Shown here in pieces: positions 7,844 through 16,771 of a DNA stretch of 46,773 bases (within the stretch, counting starts at the first letter, position 1; each line of letters begins with the position of its first letter). The translations under genes were made by a program, and so were the position numbers. Under the pieces are notes generated by a model. The model was not told where the DNA came from, ran no database searches, and was given only the letters and a program-made list of their open reading frames with translations. Location of the stretch: positions 1-46,773 of the forward strand of contig CADCFG010000017.1 in assembly GCA_902800625.1 (NCBI GenBank), written 5' to 3'. Source of the stretch: an uncultured Eubacteriales bacterium (GTDB taxonomy: Bacteria > Bacillota > Clostridia > Christensenellales > Aristaeellaceae).

Positions 7844-10573
7844 ATGACCAAAGTCAGGGTTCAGGACGTGACCAAGGAACTGAGCGCGAACACCGGCAGG
7901 ATGCTGGAGAACGTGACGCGCATGTGCAAGCAGTCGCAGGAGATGTTGAGCGCCCTGCGGCGGATCTCCGACGGTTTCGTCCGCGAAGAGCGGGAACGCC
8001 AGGAGCGCGAGGCCAAGGAGGAGCTGCGCAAGCAGTACGAGGCCAGCGCCCAGTTTATGACCGCCTATTCCAGCGAGCAGGTGCCGGATATCCCGGATGC
8101 GCCTGCGGTGCAGCCCCAGAGCGAGCCGGCGCAGCAGCCCGAGCCCGAGCCCAAGCCCCAGGCCGTAAAGCCTGCGGCAGCGGCCCGCCCGGCGGCTGCG
8201 GCTCCCGCGGCGCCTGCCGCGCCGAGGCCCGCGGTCCGTCCGCAGCAGAGCGGCTATACCGCCGCGCCCGGCCAGAGCCCGGCCTATCAGGGCCAGCCGC
8301 GCTACGGTGATCGTCCGCAGCGTCCCGCGGGCCAGGGCGGCTATACCGCTACGCCCGGCCAGCGCCCGGCCTATCCGGGTCGTCCCCAGCAGGGCGGCGC
8401 ACCCGGCCAGGGTCCGCGTCCCGGCTTCGGCAATCGTCCCGCCGGCGCACCCGGCCAGGGTCCGCGTCCCGGCTTCGGCAATCGTCCCGCCGGTGCTCCC
8501 GGCCAGCGTCCCGCTGGTGGCGGCATGGGCGGCGGTCCGCGCAGCGGCGGCTTTGGCGGCGGCGCGCGGGGCGGCTTCGGCGGACGCCGCGGCCCGGAGC
8601 TCGCGCCTTCCGTTGAGAAGGAGCGGGTCTCCAACTACGATCCCAACAAAAAGCAGTACGTGCGCCAGAACGATCCCGAGCGCAGCCGCAATTCCGGCCG
8701 CGCCGCGGCCCGTCAGCGCGGCGGCGCCAGCAACCTGAACAACTACGACGACGAGTTCGTGCGCAATCGCAAGAAGCGCAAGGCCGTGGCGCAGAAGGCC
8801 GCCATCCCGACCGTGAAGATCGAGAAGGCCTACATGACCGCCGAGACCATCACCGTGCGCGACCTGTCCGAGCGCATCGGCAAGCCCGCCGGCGAGATCA
8901 TCAAGAAGCTGATGATGCTGGGCATCATCGCCACCATCAACAACGACCTGGACTTCGATACCGCCACCCTGGTGGCCCAGGAGTTCGGCGTCGAGCTGGA
9001 GATGAAGCTGGCGGAGACGGCCGAGGACGCCCTGGAGAAGGAGGACGTGGAGGACGCCGAGGAGGATCTGATCACCCGTCCGCCCGTCGTCACCATCATG
9101 GGCCACGTCGACCACGGCAAGACCAGCCTGCTGGACTACATCCGCAAGAGCCGGGTCACCGCGGGCGAGGCCGGCGGCATCACTCAGCACATCGGCGCCT
9201 ATACCGTCGAGCTGGACGGCCGCAAGATCACCTTTCTGGACACCCCCGGCCACGAGGCCTTCACCTCTATGCGCCTGCGCGGCGCCCAGGCTACGGACAT
9301 CGCCGTGCTGGTGGTGGCCGCGGACGACGGCGTGATGCCCCAGACCATCGAGGCCATCAACCACGCCAAGAGCGCGGGCGTCGAGATCATCGTCGCCATC
9401 AACAAGATGGACAAGCCCGCCGCCAACCCCGAGCACGTGAAGCAGCAGCTGACCGAGTACGACCTGGTCACCACCGAGTGGGGCGGCCAGACCGAGATGG
9501 TGCCCGTGTCCGCCGTGACCGGCGAGGGCGTGGACGATCTGCTTGAGACCATCCTGCTCACCGCCGACGTGAACGACTATCGCGCCAATCCCAACCGCAA
9601 GGCCCGCGGCATCATCATCGAGGCCAAGCTGGACAAGGGCCGCGGCCCGGTGGCCACGGTGCTGGTGAAGAACGGCACGCTGAACGTGGGCGACGCCATC
9701 GTCGCGGGCACGGCCTATGGCCGCGTGCGCGCCATGATGAACGATCGCGGCGAGCGCGTGAAGAGCGCCGGCCCCTCCGAGCCGGTGGAGGTCATCGGCT
9801 TCAACGACGTGCCCGACGCGGGCGACCAGATCACCGCCGTGGACGACGAGAAGCTGAGCCGCCAGGTGGCCGAGGAGCGCAAGGACAAGCTGCGCGCCGC
9901 CCTGGTCAAGACCCAGACCAAGACCACGCTGGACGACCTGTTCAACCAGATCTCCGCCGGCGAGATCAAGGACCTGAACGTCATCATCAAGGCCGATGTG
10001 CAGGGCTCCGTGGAGGCCGTGCGCCAGAGCCTGGAGAAGCTGAGCAACGACGAAGTGCGCGTGCGCTGCATCCACGGCGCGGTGGGCGCCATCAACGAAT
10101 CCGACACCCTGCTGGCCTCCACGGCCAACGCCATCATCGTCGGCTTCAACGTGCGCCCCGACAACAACGCCAGGGAAATGGCCGAGCGCGAGAAGATCGA
10201 CATCCGGCTGTATCGCGTCATCTACCAGGCCATCGAGGAGATGGAGGCGGCCATGAAGGGCATGCTGGCCCCGAAGTTCCGCGAGGTGCTGTTGGGACAC
10301 GCCCAGGTGCGCCAGACCTTCCGGGTCTCCGGCGTGGGCACCATCGCCGGCTCCTACGTCACCGACGGCAAGATTGCGCGCAACGCTTCAATACGCCTGC
10401 TGCGCGACAACATCGTCATCCACGAGGGCAAGATCGACTCCCTGAAGCGCTTCAAGGACGATGCCAAGGAGGTCAACACCGGCTACGAGTGCGGCATTGG
10501 CATCGAGGGCTACAATGACATCAAGGAAAACGATGTTATCGAGTGCTTCGTGATGGAGGAGATCGAAAGATGA
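7844..10573 (+). CDS. infB: Translation initiation factor IF-2
   Basis: IF-2 is the GTPase that delivers initiator tRNA to the 30S subunit. The 909-residue protein begins [13 protein letters not shown] (IF2-N-type subdomain). A long Ala/Pro/Gln/Gly/Arg-rich linker follows (about 85-260). A second IF2_N domain precedes the G domain, with GHVDHGKT (420-427), DTPGH (466-470) and NKMD (520-523), then domains II-IV. The linker contains exact 48-bp tandem repeats. The SD (GAGGGA) is unusually close to the ATG; a GGGGG run 12 bases upstream could serve instead. The stop codon abuts a structured repeat at 10573. Confidence 0.96.
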   Translation: MTKVRVQDVTKELSANTGRMLENVTRMCKQSQEMLSALRRISDGFVREERERQEREAKEELRKQYEASAQFMTAYSSEQVPDIPDAPAVQPQSEPAQQPEPEPKPQAVKPAAAARPAAAAPAAPAAPRPAVRPQQSGYTAAPGQSPAYQGQPRYGDRPQRPAGQGGYTATPGQRPAYPGRPQQGGAPGQGPRPGFGNRPAGAPGQGPRPGFGNRPAGAPGQRPAGGGMGGGPRSGGFGGGARGGFGGRRGPELAPSVEKERVSNYDPNKKQYVRQNDPERSRNSGRAAARQRGGASNLNNYDDEFVRNRKKRKAVAQKAAIPTVKIEKAYMTAETITVRDLSERIGKPAGEIIKKLMMLGIIATINNDLDFDTATLVAQEFGVELEMKLAETAEDALEKEDVEDAEEDLITRPPVVTIMGHVDHGKTSLLDYIRKSRVTAGEAGGITQHIGAYTVELDGRKITFLDTPGHEAFTSMRLRGAQATDIAVLVVAADDGVMPQTIEAINHAKSAGVEIIVAINKMDKPAANPEHVKQQLTEYDLVTTEWGGQTEMVPVSAVTGEGVDDLLETILLTADVNDYRANPNRKARGIIIEAKLDKGRGPVATVLVKNGTLNVGDAIVAGTAYGRVRAMMNDRGERVKSAGPSEPVEVIGFNDVPDAGDQITAVDDEKLSRQVAEERKDKLRAALVKTQTKTTLDDLFNQISAGEIKDLNVIIKADVQGSVEAVRQSLEKLSNDEVRVRCIHGAVGAINESDTLLASTANAIIVGFNVRPDNNAREMAEREKIDIRLYRVIYQAIEEMEAAMKGMLAPKFREVLLGHAQVRQTFRVSGVGTIAGSYVTDGKIARNASIRLLRDNIVIHEGKIDSLKRFKDDAKEVNTGYECGIGIEGYNDIKENDVIECFVMEEIER
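8396..8491 (+). repeat. Exact 48-bp tandem duplication in the IF-2 linker
   Basis: Two identical 48-bp units (8396-8443 and 8444-8491) encode two copies of a 16-residue Gly/Pro/Arg-rich segment ([16 protein letters not shown]). A partial third unit follows. Identity at the DNA level, including third positions, points to recent duplication or gene conversion, so the repeat number probably varies between strains. Confidence 0.9.
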
Positions 10574-10747
10574 TTGTGGACGGGGGAGCAAGCTCCCCCG
10601 CCACTACCACCCCCTTCAGATTTTGCTTGAGGGCAAATGCCCTCTGGCCGCAAAATCTGCAAAGTAGGAATTTTTCATCCGGGAAATGGGATTTCCCTAC
10701 TGAAAAATTACCATCCGCCCGCGACGTACACGCCGCCGCGTGCGATT
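10573..10747 (+). repeat. Structured intergenic repeat, copy A
   Basis: Starts at the infB stop codon with ATTGTGGAC. It then folds as a GGGGGAGC/GCTCCCCC hairpin, a long stem CAGATTTTGC/GCAAAATCTG capped by GAGGGC-AAAT-GCCCTC, a GAATTTTTC/GAAAAATT stem enclosing GGGAAAT/ATTTCCC, and a last hairpin whose loop contains TACACG. Copy B (16481-16654) has the same layout. No open reading frame is conserved between the copies. Confidence 0.75.
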
Positions 10748-10768
10748 AATATGAGATCGTATCCTTGC

Positions 10769-10810
10769 GGGCGTTCAGCAATATAAACTGGACGCCCGTT
10801 TATCCTTTTT
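10769..10810 (+). terminator. Hairpin with T-rich tail before rbfA
   Basis: A 10-bp stem GGGCGTTCAG / CTGGACGCCC (one G-U pair), with loop 10779-10787, followed by GTTTATCCTTTTT. It could terminate or attenuate transcription leaving infB. rbfA begins only 18 bases later, so partial read-through or an unrecognised promoter is implied. Confidence 0.5.
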
Positions 10811-10827
10811 GAACAATGGAGGACACT

Positions 10828-11193
10828 ATGCCATCATTTGACCGCATTGACCGCATCTCCCAGGAGGTGCACAAGGCGATTGACGCCATCATCCGGGACG
10901 AGTTGAACGACCCGCGCATCGGCGGCACCTGGTCCATCGTGCGCTGCGAAGTCACCCGGGACCTGCGCTACTGCAAGGTCCGCGTCTCCATCCTGGAGGA
11001 GGAAAAGCGCAAGGACATGATGAAGGCCCTGCAGAAGGCCGCCGGCTTCGTGCGGCGGGAGCTGGGCCGCCGGGTGGACTTGCGCTACGTGCCGGAGATC
11101 CTGTTTGAGCTGGACACCAATATCGAGTACGCCGCCCACATCAACCAGCTGTTGAAGGAGACGCAGAGGCATGGCGAAGCGAGTGACGATTGA
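10828..11193 (+). CDS. rbfA: Ribosome-binding factor A
   Basis: RbfA is a KH-fold protein needed for late 30S maturation and 16S 5'-end processing. The 121-residue protein shows DRISQEVHKAIDAIIRDEL, DPRIGG, and the region VSILEEEKRKDMMKALQKAAGFVRRELGRR followed by YVPEILFELD, all standard. ATG 10828 is chosen because GGAGGA (10818-10823) is five bases upstream; an in-frame ATG at 10816 lies inside that site. Its 3' end overlaps nrnA by 23 bp. Confidence 0.94.
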   Translation: MPSFDRIDRISQEVHKAIDAIIRDELNDPRIGGTWSIVRCEVTRDLRYCKVRVSILEEEKRKDMMKALQKAAGFVRRELGRRVDLRYVPEILFELDTNIEYAAHINQLLKETQRHGEASDD

Positions 11194-12166
11194 GAAGCTG
11201 GCCGAGTGGCTGAAGGCGCACGACGACTATCTGCTGCTGGGCCACATAGCGCCGGACGGCGATGCGGTGGGCTGCTGCATGGGCATGAGCTTGGCGTTGA
11301 AGGCCATGGGCAAGCGGGCCGTGGTGTGCCTGCCCGGAGGCGTGCCCCGGATGTATGCGGGCCTGCCCGGGGCGGATGAGGTGCTGGACACGGAAACCGT
11401 GACGCCGGATGCGCTGCCCTTTGCGCCGAAGACAGCCTTCGCGCTGGATGTCTCCGAGCTGGAACGTTTGGGCGAGGGGGGCAAGGCGCTGTTTGAAGCA
11501 TGCCCCGCGCGGGCCGCGCTGGACCACCACCACACCAATCCCGGCTTCGGCCAGGTCTACGCGCTGGACGGAGACGCCGCAGCGGCGGGGGAACTGGTGG
11601 TGGAGCTGATCGACGAGCTGGACATTGAGCTGACGCGGGCGATGGGCGAGTGCCTGTTCGTGGCCATCTCCACCGACTGCGGCCAGTTCAACTATTCCAA
11701 TACCAGGGCCCAGACCTTCCTGGCCGCCGCGCGCTGCTCGGAGTCGGGCATCGACATCGCCGCTATCACAGAAAACCTCTACCGCACGCGCAGCGTGGGC
11801 CGCACGAAGCTGCTGGGTCTGGCGCTGGCGGGGCTGGAGCTGTCGCCGGACGGCCAGCTGGCCTGGGCGCGGGTGACGGAGGACATGTACCGCCGGACCG
11901 GGGCCATCCCCGAGGACAAGGAGGGCATCGTCAACTATCTGCAGGAGATGGCCGGCGTGCGCATCGCGGTGCTGGCCGAGGAACAGGGTGAGCAGACCAA
12001 GTTCTCCCTGCGGGCCAGCGCGCCGCTGAACGTGGCCCGGGACGTGGCCGTTCCCCTGGGCGGGGGCGGGCACGACTGCGCCGCGGGCGTCACCGTGCCC
12101 CTCAGGCTGGAGGAAGCGCTGGGCAAGGTGCTGGCGCTGGCAAGGGAAGCACTGAGTAAATTCTGA
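11171..12166 (+). CDS. nrnA: DHH/DHHA1 phosphoesterase (NrnA-type oligoribonuclease / pAp phosphatase)
   Basis: A 331-residue protein with the DHH-superfamily metal motifs HIAPDGDAVG (25-34) and DHHH (118-121), a later ISTDCGQF acid motif, and the DHHA1 glycine-rich GGGGHDCAAG near the C-terminus. NrnA degrades nanoRNA and dephosphorylates 3'-phosphoadenosine 5'-phosphate. Its position between rbfA and truB is conserved in many Clostridia. It overlaps rbfA by 23 bp, suggesting translational coupling. Confidence 0.92.
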   Translation: MAKRVTIEKLAEWLKAHDDYLLLGHIAPDGDAVGCCMGMSLALKAMGKRAVVCLPGGVPRMYAGLPGADEVLDTETVTPDALPFAPKTAFALDVSELERLGEGGKALFEACPARAALDHHHTNPGFGQVYALDGDAAAAGELVVELIDELDIELTRAMGECLFVAISTDCGQFNYSNTRAQTFLAAARCSESGIDIAAITENLYRTRSVGRTKLLGLALAGLELSPDGQLAWARVTEDMYRRTGAIPEDKEGIVNYLQEMAGVRIAVLAEEQGEQTKFSLRASAPLNVARDVAVPLGGGGHDCAAGVTVPLRLEEALGKVLALAREALSKF

Positions 12167-12189
12167 ATTGGCGAGCTGATGCTCGAAAA

Positions 12190-12360
12190 TGAGGAATGAG
12201 GAGTGAGGAATGAGGAATTCAGGAAGAAATCCTGACGGATTTCTTCGATTGAAAAAGGGACAAACGGCGTTTCAGCACTCTTCCGTCTTCTTTAATCAAA
12301 ACAAATCCCGCAGGGATTTGCACCTCCACTCCTCATTCCTCATTCCTAATTCCTAATTCA
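12190..12360. repeat. MITE-like inverted-repeat element between nrnA and truB
   Basis: Arms made of GAGGAATGAG-type repeats (12191-12220) and their complement CTCCTCATTCCT...CCTAATT (12327-12359) flank two perfect internal hairpins: GAAGAAATCC/GGATTTCTTC (12223-12246) and CAAATCCC/GGGATTTG (12302-12320). No ORF lies inside. A single arm of the same type occurs at 42321-42352. It interrupts an otherwise tight operon. Confidence 0.7.
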
Positions 12361-12412
12361 AGCGCAGCGCCAAATCAGAATCTCCACATCATCCACAGAA
12401 ACGGATTGAAAC

Positions 12413-13321
12413 ATGAACGGATTCATCAACCTGAACAAGCCCACGGGGCGAACGTCCTCGGATCTGGTGGTGTTCGTGCGCAAGCGCCTGCCCAGGGGCA
12501 CGGCGGTGGGCCACGGCGGCACGCTGGACCCGGAGGCCTCGGGCGTATTGCCGGTGTGCGTCGGTTCGGCCACCCGGCTTTTTGACTATATCATCGACAA
12601 GCAGAAGACCTATGTAGCCCGCATCCGGCTGGGTGTTCAGACCGACACCCAGGACGCCACCGGCCAGGTGGTGTCTGAAAAGCCCGTCACCGTGGGCGAG
12701 GATGAGCTGCGCGCCGTGCTGGGCGAATTCACCGGCGAGATCGAGCAGGTGCCGCCCATGTATTCCGCCATTAAAAAGGACGGGCGGCGGCTTTACCAGC
12801 TGGCCCGGAAGGGGCAGACCGTGGAGGTGCAGTCCAGGACCTGCCGGGTGGACGGCATCGAATTCATGGGCGCTGAGGGTGGGGACACCTATCTGTTGAA
12901 GATCACCTGCGGCAAGGGCGTGTACATCCGCACCCTGTGCCACGACATCGGCAACCGCCTGGGCTGTGGGGCCCACATGCAGACGCTGGAGCGCGTTGCG
13001 GCGGGCATCTTCAAGATCGAAGACGCGCTGACGCCCGCGCAGATTGACACCCTTTCCCAGGAGGGGCGGCTGGAGGAAGCGCTGCTCCCGCTGGACGCGC
13101 CGCTGGGCCATCTGCCCGCCGTCCGGGTGGGGGAGCGCAGCCGCCACGCGGTGATGAACGGCAACCCGCTGCGTCCGAACTGGCTGGATGCCCCCGCACC
13201 TGCCGACGCTGAGGCCGTGCGGGTGTACCTGAACGACGAGTTTGCCGGCATCGGCGCGCCGCAGCCCGACGGCAGCGTGAAATTCAGAGCTATGCTCTAC
13301 CGGCGGGAGGGCGAGGAATGA
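12413..13321 (+). CDS. truB: tRNA pseudouridine(55) synthase
   Basis: TruB makes pseudouridine 55 in the T-loop of tRNAs. The 302-residue protein has the start GFINLNKPTGRTSSD, the catalytic motif GHGGTLDPEASGVLPV with Asp39, YVARIRLGVQTDTQDATG, and a C-terminal PUA-like region. No strong Shine-Dalgarno is seen before the ATG. The stop overlaps the next start (ATGA). Confidence 0.95.
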   Translation: MNGFINLNKPTGRTSSDLVVFVRKRLPRGTAVGHGGTLDPEASGVLPVCVGSATRLFDYIIDKQKTYVARIRLGVQTDTQDATGQVVSEKPVTVGEDELRAVLGEFTGEIEQVPPMYSAIKKDGRRLYQLARKGQTVEVQSRTCRVDGIEFMGAEGGDTYLLKITCGKGVYIRTLCHDIGNRLGCGAHMQTLERVAAGIFKIEDALTPAQIDTLSQEGRLEEALLPLDAPLGHLPAVRVGERSRHAVMNGNPLRPNWLDAPAPADAEAVRVYLNDEFAGIGAPQPDGSVKFRAMLYRREGEE

Positions 13322-13872
13322 GGATCATTCATGAATCCCGGGAATTCGACGCCCCCGCCGCCGTGGTGGCGCTGGGCATGTTCGACGGCGTGCACATCGG
13401 CCACCAGGCGCTGATCCGCCGGGCCGTGGCGCTGGCGGGGGAGCTGGACGCCCAGAGCGTGGTCTGCACCTTTGACCGGCACCCGCTGTCGGTACTGTTC
13501 CCGGAGAAGGCGCCCGCGCCGCTGCTGTCGCTTTCGGACAACCTGGCGAAGTTCGAACGTCTGGGCGCGGACTGGGCGCTGGTGCAGGCGTTCACCCCCG
13601 AATACGGCGCGACGCCGCCGGAGGATTTCCTGCGCCGCCTCGTTTCGGACTTTCGCGTCCGGGCCATCGTCGCCGGGGAGAACTACACCTTCGGCGCGGG
13701 CGGCCGGGGCGATGCCGCGCTGATCCGGTCCATGGCCGACGCGCTGGGTTATCGGGCCGAGATCGTGCCGCCGGTGATGGACGGGGACGTGATGTGCTCG
13801 TCCACCCGGATCCGGCAGCTGATCGAAGCCGGGGAGACGGCGCACGCCGCAAGGCTTCTCAAACTGGAATAA
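13318..13872 (+). CDS. RibF-type FMN adenylyltransferase domain protein (no riboflavin kinase domain)
   Basis: A 184-residue protein matching only the N-terminal FMN adenylyltransferase half of RibF. GMFDGVHIGHQ carries the nucleotidyltransferase HxGH-like motif, and CTFDRHPLSVLFP, IVAGENYTFGAGGRGD and the terminal SSTRIRQLIEAGE are family motifs. Bifunctional RibF is normally about 310 residues with a C-terminal riboflavin kinase domain. Here the frame ends at 13872 just after SSTRIR, and a new gene with its own RBS begins 48 bp later. It keeps the standard place after truB and is coupled to it by a 4-bp overlap. FMN would have to come from another kinase. Confidence 0.85.
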   Translation: MRIIHESREFDAPAAVVALGMFDGVHIGHQALIRRAVALAGELDAQSVVCTFDRHPLSVLFPEKAPAPLLSLSDNLAKFERLGADWALVQAFTPEYGATPPEDFLRRLVSDFRVRAIVAGENYTFGAGGRGDAALIRSMADALGYRAEIVPPVMDGDVMCSSTRIRQLIEAGETAHAARLLKLE

Positions 13873-13920
13873 ACCGCGGCGGTGCGCCGCGTTGGAGGAA
13901 GAACATAGGAGGTTGTGGAC

Positions 13921-15942
13921 ATGAGGAAAATCGCTGCGCTGCTGGCCGTGGTGCTGCTGGTCGCGCTGGCCCTGTCCGCCTTGGCCGAGGGCGCGAAGGC
14001 CGAGACCGTGGACAGGATCATGTACGTCAACAAGGACAGCCTGAAGGTCTACGCGAAGAAGAGCAAGGACGCCAAGACCGTCAAGACCCTGAAGGGCGGC
14101 GCCAAGGTCACCATCGAGGACGAGTACGACAACTGGTTCGGCATCTACTACAACGACAAGAAGGGCAACGAGAAGGTGGGCTATGTCCAGTCGAAGTACC
14201 TGACGGACAAGCTGCCCCAGAAGTACTGCAAGCACAGCTGGCCGGACTGGACCACCACCCGGCCGGCCTCCTGCGCCCAGAAGGGCGAGCGTACGCGCAC
14301 CTGTACCAAGTGCGGCAAGGTGGAGACGGAGGAGCTGAAGAAGCTGGCCCACACCTATGGCGACTGGTCGGTGCAGCAGGAGGCCACCTGCGCCGAGCCG
14401 GGCCTGAAGACGCGCACCTGCACGGTCTGCGGCCACGTGAACGAGCAGGAGATCGAGCAGCTGCCCCATCAATACGGCCGCTGGATCGTCAGTGAGGAGG
14501 CCACCTGCACCGAGGAGGGCGAGCGCTATCGCGAGTGCGATGTGTGCGGCTATGTGCAGGAGGAGGCCATCGCTCTGGAGCCCCACGAGTACGGCAGCTG
14601 GAGGATCCTCGCGGAGCCCAGCTGCACCGAGGAGGGCGAGCGGGTGCGCCGCTGCGTGGTGTGCGGCTATCGGGACGCGCAGGTGCTGAACAAGCTGCCC
14701 CATGAGTTCGGAAAGTGGACCGTGACCCGGCAGACCAGCTGCACGGCCCCGGGCGAGCAGGTGCACACCTGCGCCATCTGCGGCACCCGGGAGACCGAGG
14801 CCATTGAAAAGCTGCCCCACGCGTTCGGACAGTGGACCGTGACGCGGGCAGCCACCTGCGCCGCGCAGGGAAGCCGGGTGCGCACCTGCTCGATGTGCGG
14901 CACGGAGCAGACCGAGGCGCTGGCCATGCTGCCTCACGATTACCGGTGGACGGTGACCACCGAGGCGACGGATCACTCCGCCGGCGTGCGCTCCAGCAAG
15001 TGTACCCAGTGCGGCGCCGTCCAGAAGACGGAGAGCTTCGACCCGGAGGGCACGATCCGCAAGGGCGCCAGGGGTGACAGCGTGCGTGAACTCCAGCAGC
15101 TGCTGGCCGATCAGGGCTACCTGACCGCTGGCGGCGTGGACGGCGCCTACGGCGGCGGCACCGAGCGGGCCCTGATGCGCTTCCAGGAGGACCAGGGCCT
15201 GACCGCTGATGGCGTCGCCTGGCCCCAGACCATCAAGCGGCTGCGGCACGACTTCGGCGAGTGGCGCACCGTCCTGGCGCTGAGCCGGACCCAGGACGGC
15301 GAATTCGCCCGCACCTGCAAGGACTGCGGCTATGAGGAGCACCGCACGGTGAAGGCCGGCGCGGCCATCCCCCGGGGCAAGCGGGGCGAGGACGTGCGCG
15401 TCGTGCAGCGCATGCTGAACGAGCTGGGCTTCAACTGCGGCACCGCCGATGGCGCCTATGGCCCCAAGCTGGACGCCGCCTTCGAGGCATTCGCCGCGGA
15501 GAACAGCCTGGCGCATACGTCCGGCAGCGTATCGCCTGAGGACATGGACGCGCTGGTGGAGCATTGGCTGGCCGCGCTGCCCGCCAGCCAGCGCATGGGC
15601 GCGGGCGGCAACGGCTCCGCAGTGCGGCTGGTGCTGACGGTGACAAAGCTGGAGAGCGTGGGGGATGCCACCACCTATGAGTGGAAGCTGACCAACATGG
15701 GCACGGAGCGCTGCCGCGTGGACGCGCTGCTGCTGGGCTTCGGCGAGGGATACGACTTCATGCAGGGCGGCATGGTGATGGACATGGGCGGCGCGCTGCT
15801 GCAGCGGGACGGCGCCAACAGCGCCACCGGCACCTTCAGCGTGAACTCGAACTGGGGCGCGGGCACCCGCAGCTTCTGCGCCGTGGGCACCTCTGAAAAG
15901 ACGAACGGGACCTGGCTGAGTAACGTGCGCGCCGGTGATTGA
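13921..15942 (+). CDS. Secreted protein: SH3-like domain, CxxC repeat modules, two peptidoglycan-binding domains
   Basis: A 673-residue exported protein of unknown function. A signal peptide (MRKIAALLAVVLLVALALSA) is followed by a bacterial SH3-like domain (about 30-95). Seven 39-residue modules (from residue 105) follow with the pattern H-x-[YF]G-x-W ... C ... R-x-C-x2-CG, then a peptidoglycan-binding_1-like domain (about 378-442). An eighth CxxC module, a second peptidoglycan-binding-like domain (about 481-545) and a beta-rich C-terminus complete it. The modules look like zinc knuckles. ATG 13921 is preferred (AGGAGG eight bases upstream) over GTG 13915. No anchor motif is visible. It breaks the conserved ribF-rpsO adjacency and may be a lineage-specific insertion. 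Confidence 0.82.
   Translation: MRKIAALLAVVLLVALALSALAEGAKAETVDRIMYVNKDSLKVYAKKSKDAKTVKTLKGGAKVTIEDEYDNWFGIYYNDKKGNEKVGYVQSKYLTDKLPQKYCKHSWPDWTTTRPASCAQKGERTRTCTKCGKVETEELKKLAHTYGDWSVQQEATCAEPGLKTRTCTVCGHVNEQEIEQLPHQYGRWIVSEEATCTEEGERYRECDVCGYVQEEAIALEPHEYGSWRILAEPSCTEEGERVRRCVVCGYRDAQVLNKLPHEFGKWTVTRQTSCTAPGEQVHTCAICGTRETEAIEKLPHAFGQWTVTRAATCAAQGSRVRTCSMCGTEQTEALAMLPHDYRWTVTTEATDHSAGVRSSKCTQCGAVQKTESFDPEGTIRKGARGDSVRELQQLLADQGYLTAGGVDGAYGGGTERALMRFQEDQGLTADGVAWPQTIKRLRHDFGEWRTVLALSRTQDGEFARTCKDCGYEEHRTVKAGAAIPRGKRGEDVRVVQRMLNELGFNCGTADGAYGPKLDAAFEAFAAENSLAHTSGSVSPEDMDALVEHWLAALPASQRMGAGGNGSAVRLVLTVTKLESVGDATTYEWKLTNMGTERCRVDALLLGFGEGYDFMQGGMVMDMGGALLQRDGANSATGTFSVNSNWGAGTRSFCAVGTSEKTNGTWLSNVRAGD
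14233..15051 (+). repeat. Seven 117-bp modules in phase (39-residue CxxC repeats)
   Basis: The module-starting His codon occurs at 14233, 14350, 14467, 14584, 14701, 14818 and 14935, exactly 117 bp apart with no insertion or deletion until the last module. DNA sequences between modules have diverged, so selection on the protein module rather than recent duplication maintains the period. Confidence 0.88.
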
Positions 15943-16014
15943 CGGCGCGTGCCGGATGAACGGGATGATGGCCGCGAAGCGCATATGAAGTTTCTGAAAA
16001 CTGCCGTTTTTCCG

Positions 16015-16043
16015 TTTACAAGGCTGTGCGCTTGTGGTACAAT
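16015..16043 (+). promoter_or_regulatory. Sigma-A promoter for rpsO
   Basis: TTTACA (16015-16020) and TACAAT (16038-16043) with a 17-bp spacer, giving a leader of about 105 nt before rpsO. Confidence 0.75.
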
Positions 16044-16049
16044 ACAGTT

Positions 16050-16140
16050 TGTGGCAATGCGGGTATCACCCGCCTGACCCGATACCGCCTGCCTGGTCCG
16101 CCGAGGACTCCGACGGCTCACCCGGCTTGCGGGGAATAGA
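16050..16140 (+). promoter_or_regulatory. Candidate structured S15 autoregulatory leader
   Basis: The rpsO 5' leader contains a GCGGGT/ACCCGC hairpin (about 16058-16072) and complementary segments GTCC/GGAC and GCCG/CGGC (16098-16122) that could form a multi-branched structure before the Shine-Dalgarno site. S15 mRNAs are autoregulated through unrelated structured leaders in several bacterial groups. Assignment here rests on position and foldability only. Confidence 0.35.
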
Positions 16141-16157
16141 AAGAGGAGGAAATACAC

Positions 16158-16418
16158 ATGGATCTGAACAAGAAGGAAATCATGGAGACCTACGCCCGTC
16201 ACGAGGGCGACACCGGCTCCCCCGAGGTGCAGATCGCGCTGCTGACCGCGCGCATCAACCACCTGAACGAGCACCTGAAGGTGCACAAGAAGGACCACCA
16301 CTCCCGTCGCGGCCTGCTGCTGATGGTCGGCCAGCGTCGTGGTCTGCTGGACTATCTGAAGAGCACCGACATCGAAGCCTATCGTGAGCTGATCGCCAAG
16401 CTGGGCCTGCGCAAGTAA
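16158..16418 (+). CDS. rpsO: 30S ribosomal protein S15
   Basis: An 86-residue protein with the canonical S15 sequence: [28 protein letters not shown] includes the 16S-binding helix, followed by [21 protein letters not shown]. It binds the 16S central domain early in 30S assembly. GAGGAGGA (16143-16150) precedes the ATG. pnp follows after a repeat-rich gap; rpsO-pnp adjacency is near universal. Confidence 0.97.
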   Translation: MDLNKKEIMETYARHEGDTGSPEVQIALLTARINHLNEHLKVHKKDHHSRRGLLLMVGQRRGLLDYLKSTDIEAYRELIAKLGLRK

Positions 16419-16448
16419 GCCAGAGGGCATCCACGATACGTCTTTTCG

Positions 16449-16479
16449 CGCCGCCGCTTCGGCTTGCCGAGCGGCGGCG
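16449..16479 (+). terminator. GC-rich hairpin downstream of rpsO
   Basis: GCCGCCGC-TTCGGCTTGCCGA-GCGGCGGC forms a strong stem right after rpsO and immediately before repeat copy B. It lacks a U-run, so it may be an mRNA-stabilising or processing hairpin rather than an intrinsic terminator. Confidence 0.45.
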
Positions 16480-16480
16480 A

Positions 16481-16654
16481 ATTGTGGACAGGGGAGCAAG
16501 CTCCCCCGCCACTGCCACCCCCTCCAGATTTTGCTTGAACCCTGAAGGGTTCCGGCCGCAAAATCTGCAAGGAAGGAATTTTTCTTCTGGGAAATAGGAT
16601 TTCCCGGCAGAAAAATTACCACCCGTTCCCGGCGCACATGTCGCCGGTAACGAT
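16481..16654 (+). repeat. Structured intergenic repeat, copy B
   Basis: Starts ATTGTGGAC like copy A and keeps the same order of hairpins. The capping hairpin reads GAACCC-TGAA-GGGTTC where copy A has GAGGGC-AAAT-GCCCTC. The terminal hairpin is CGTTCCCGGCG / CGCCGGTAACG around CACATGT, against a different stem in copy A. Paired positions change together, which argues for selection on the fold. Confidence 0.75.
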
Positions 16655-16771
16655 TGAAACAATGCCGGGAGCCATCTGATTGGAGTTAGGATTGAGCTGC
16701 TGTGCATCGCGGTGTGCGGACGCCAGGATGCGGGGAATCGCCCGCAGGCGCGCGTCTGTACACCGCCGAAA

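Noticed and set aside
5414..10300. 1628-residue antisense open frame
   Set aside because: It lies opposite rimP, nusA, rnpM, ylxQ and infB. High GC removes stop codons from the complementary frame; the translation is His/Gly/Leu/Ala-rich and matches no family.
13297..15984. 895-residue antisense open frame
   Set aside because: It is the complement of ribF and the repeat-module gene, so its apparent repeats mirror the real protein repeats.
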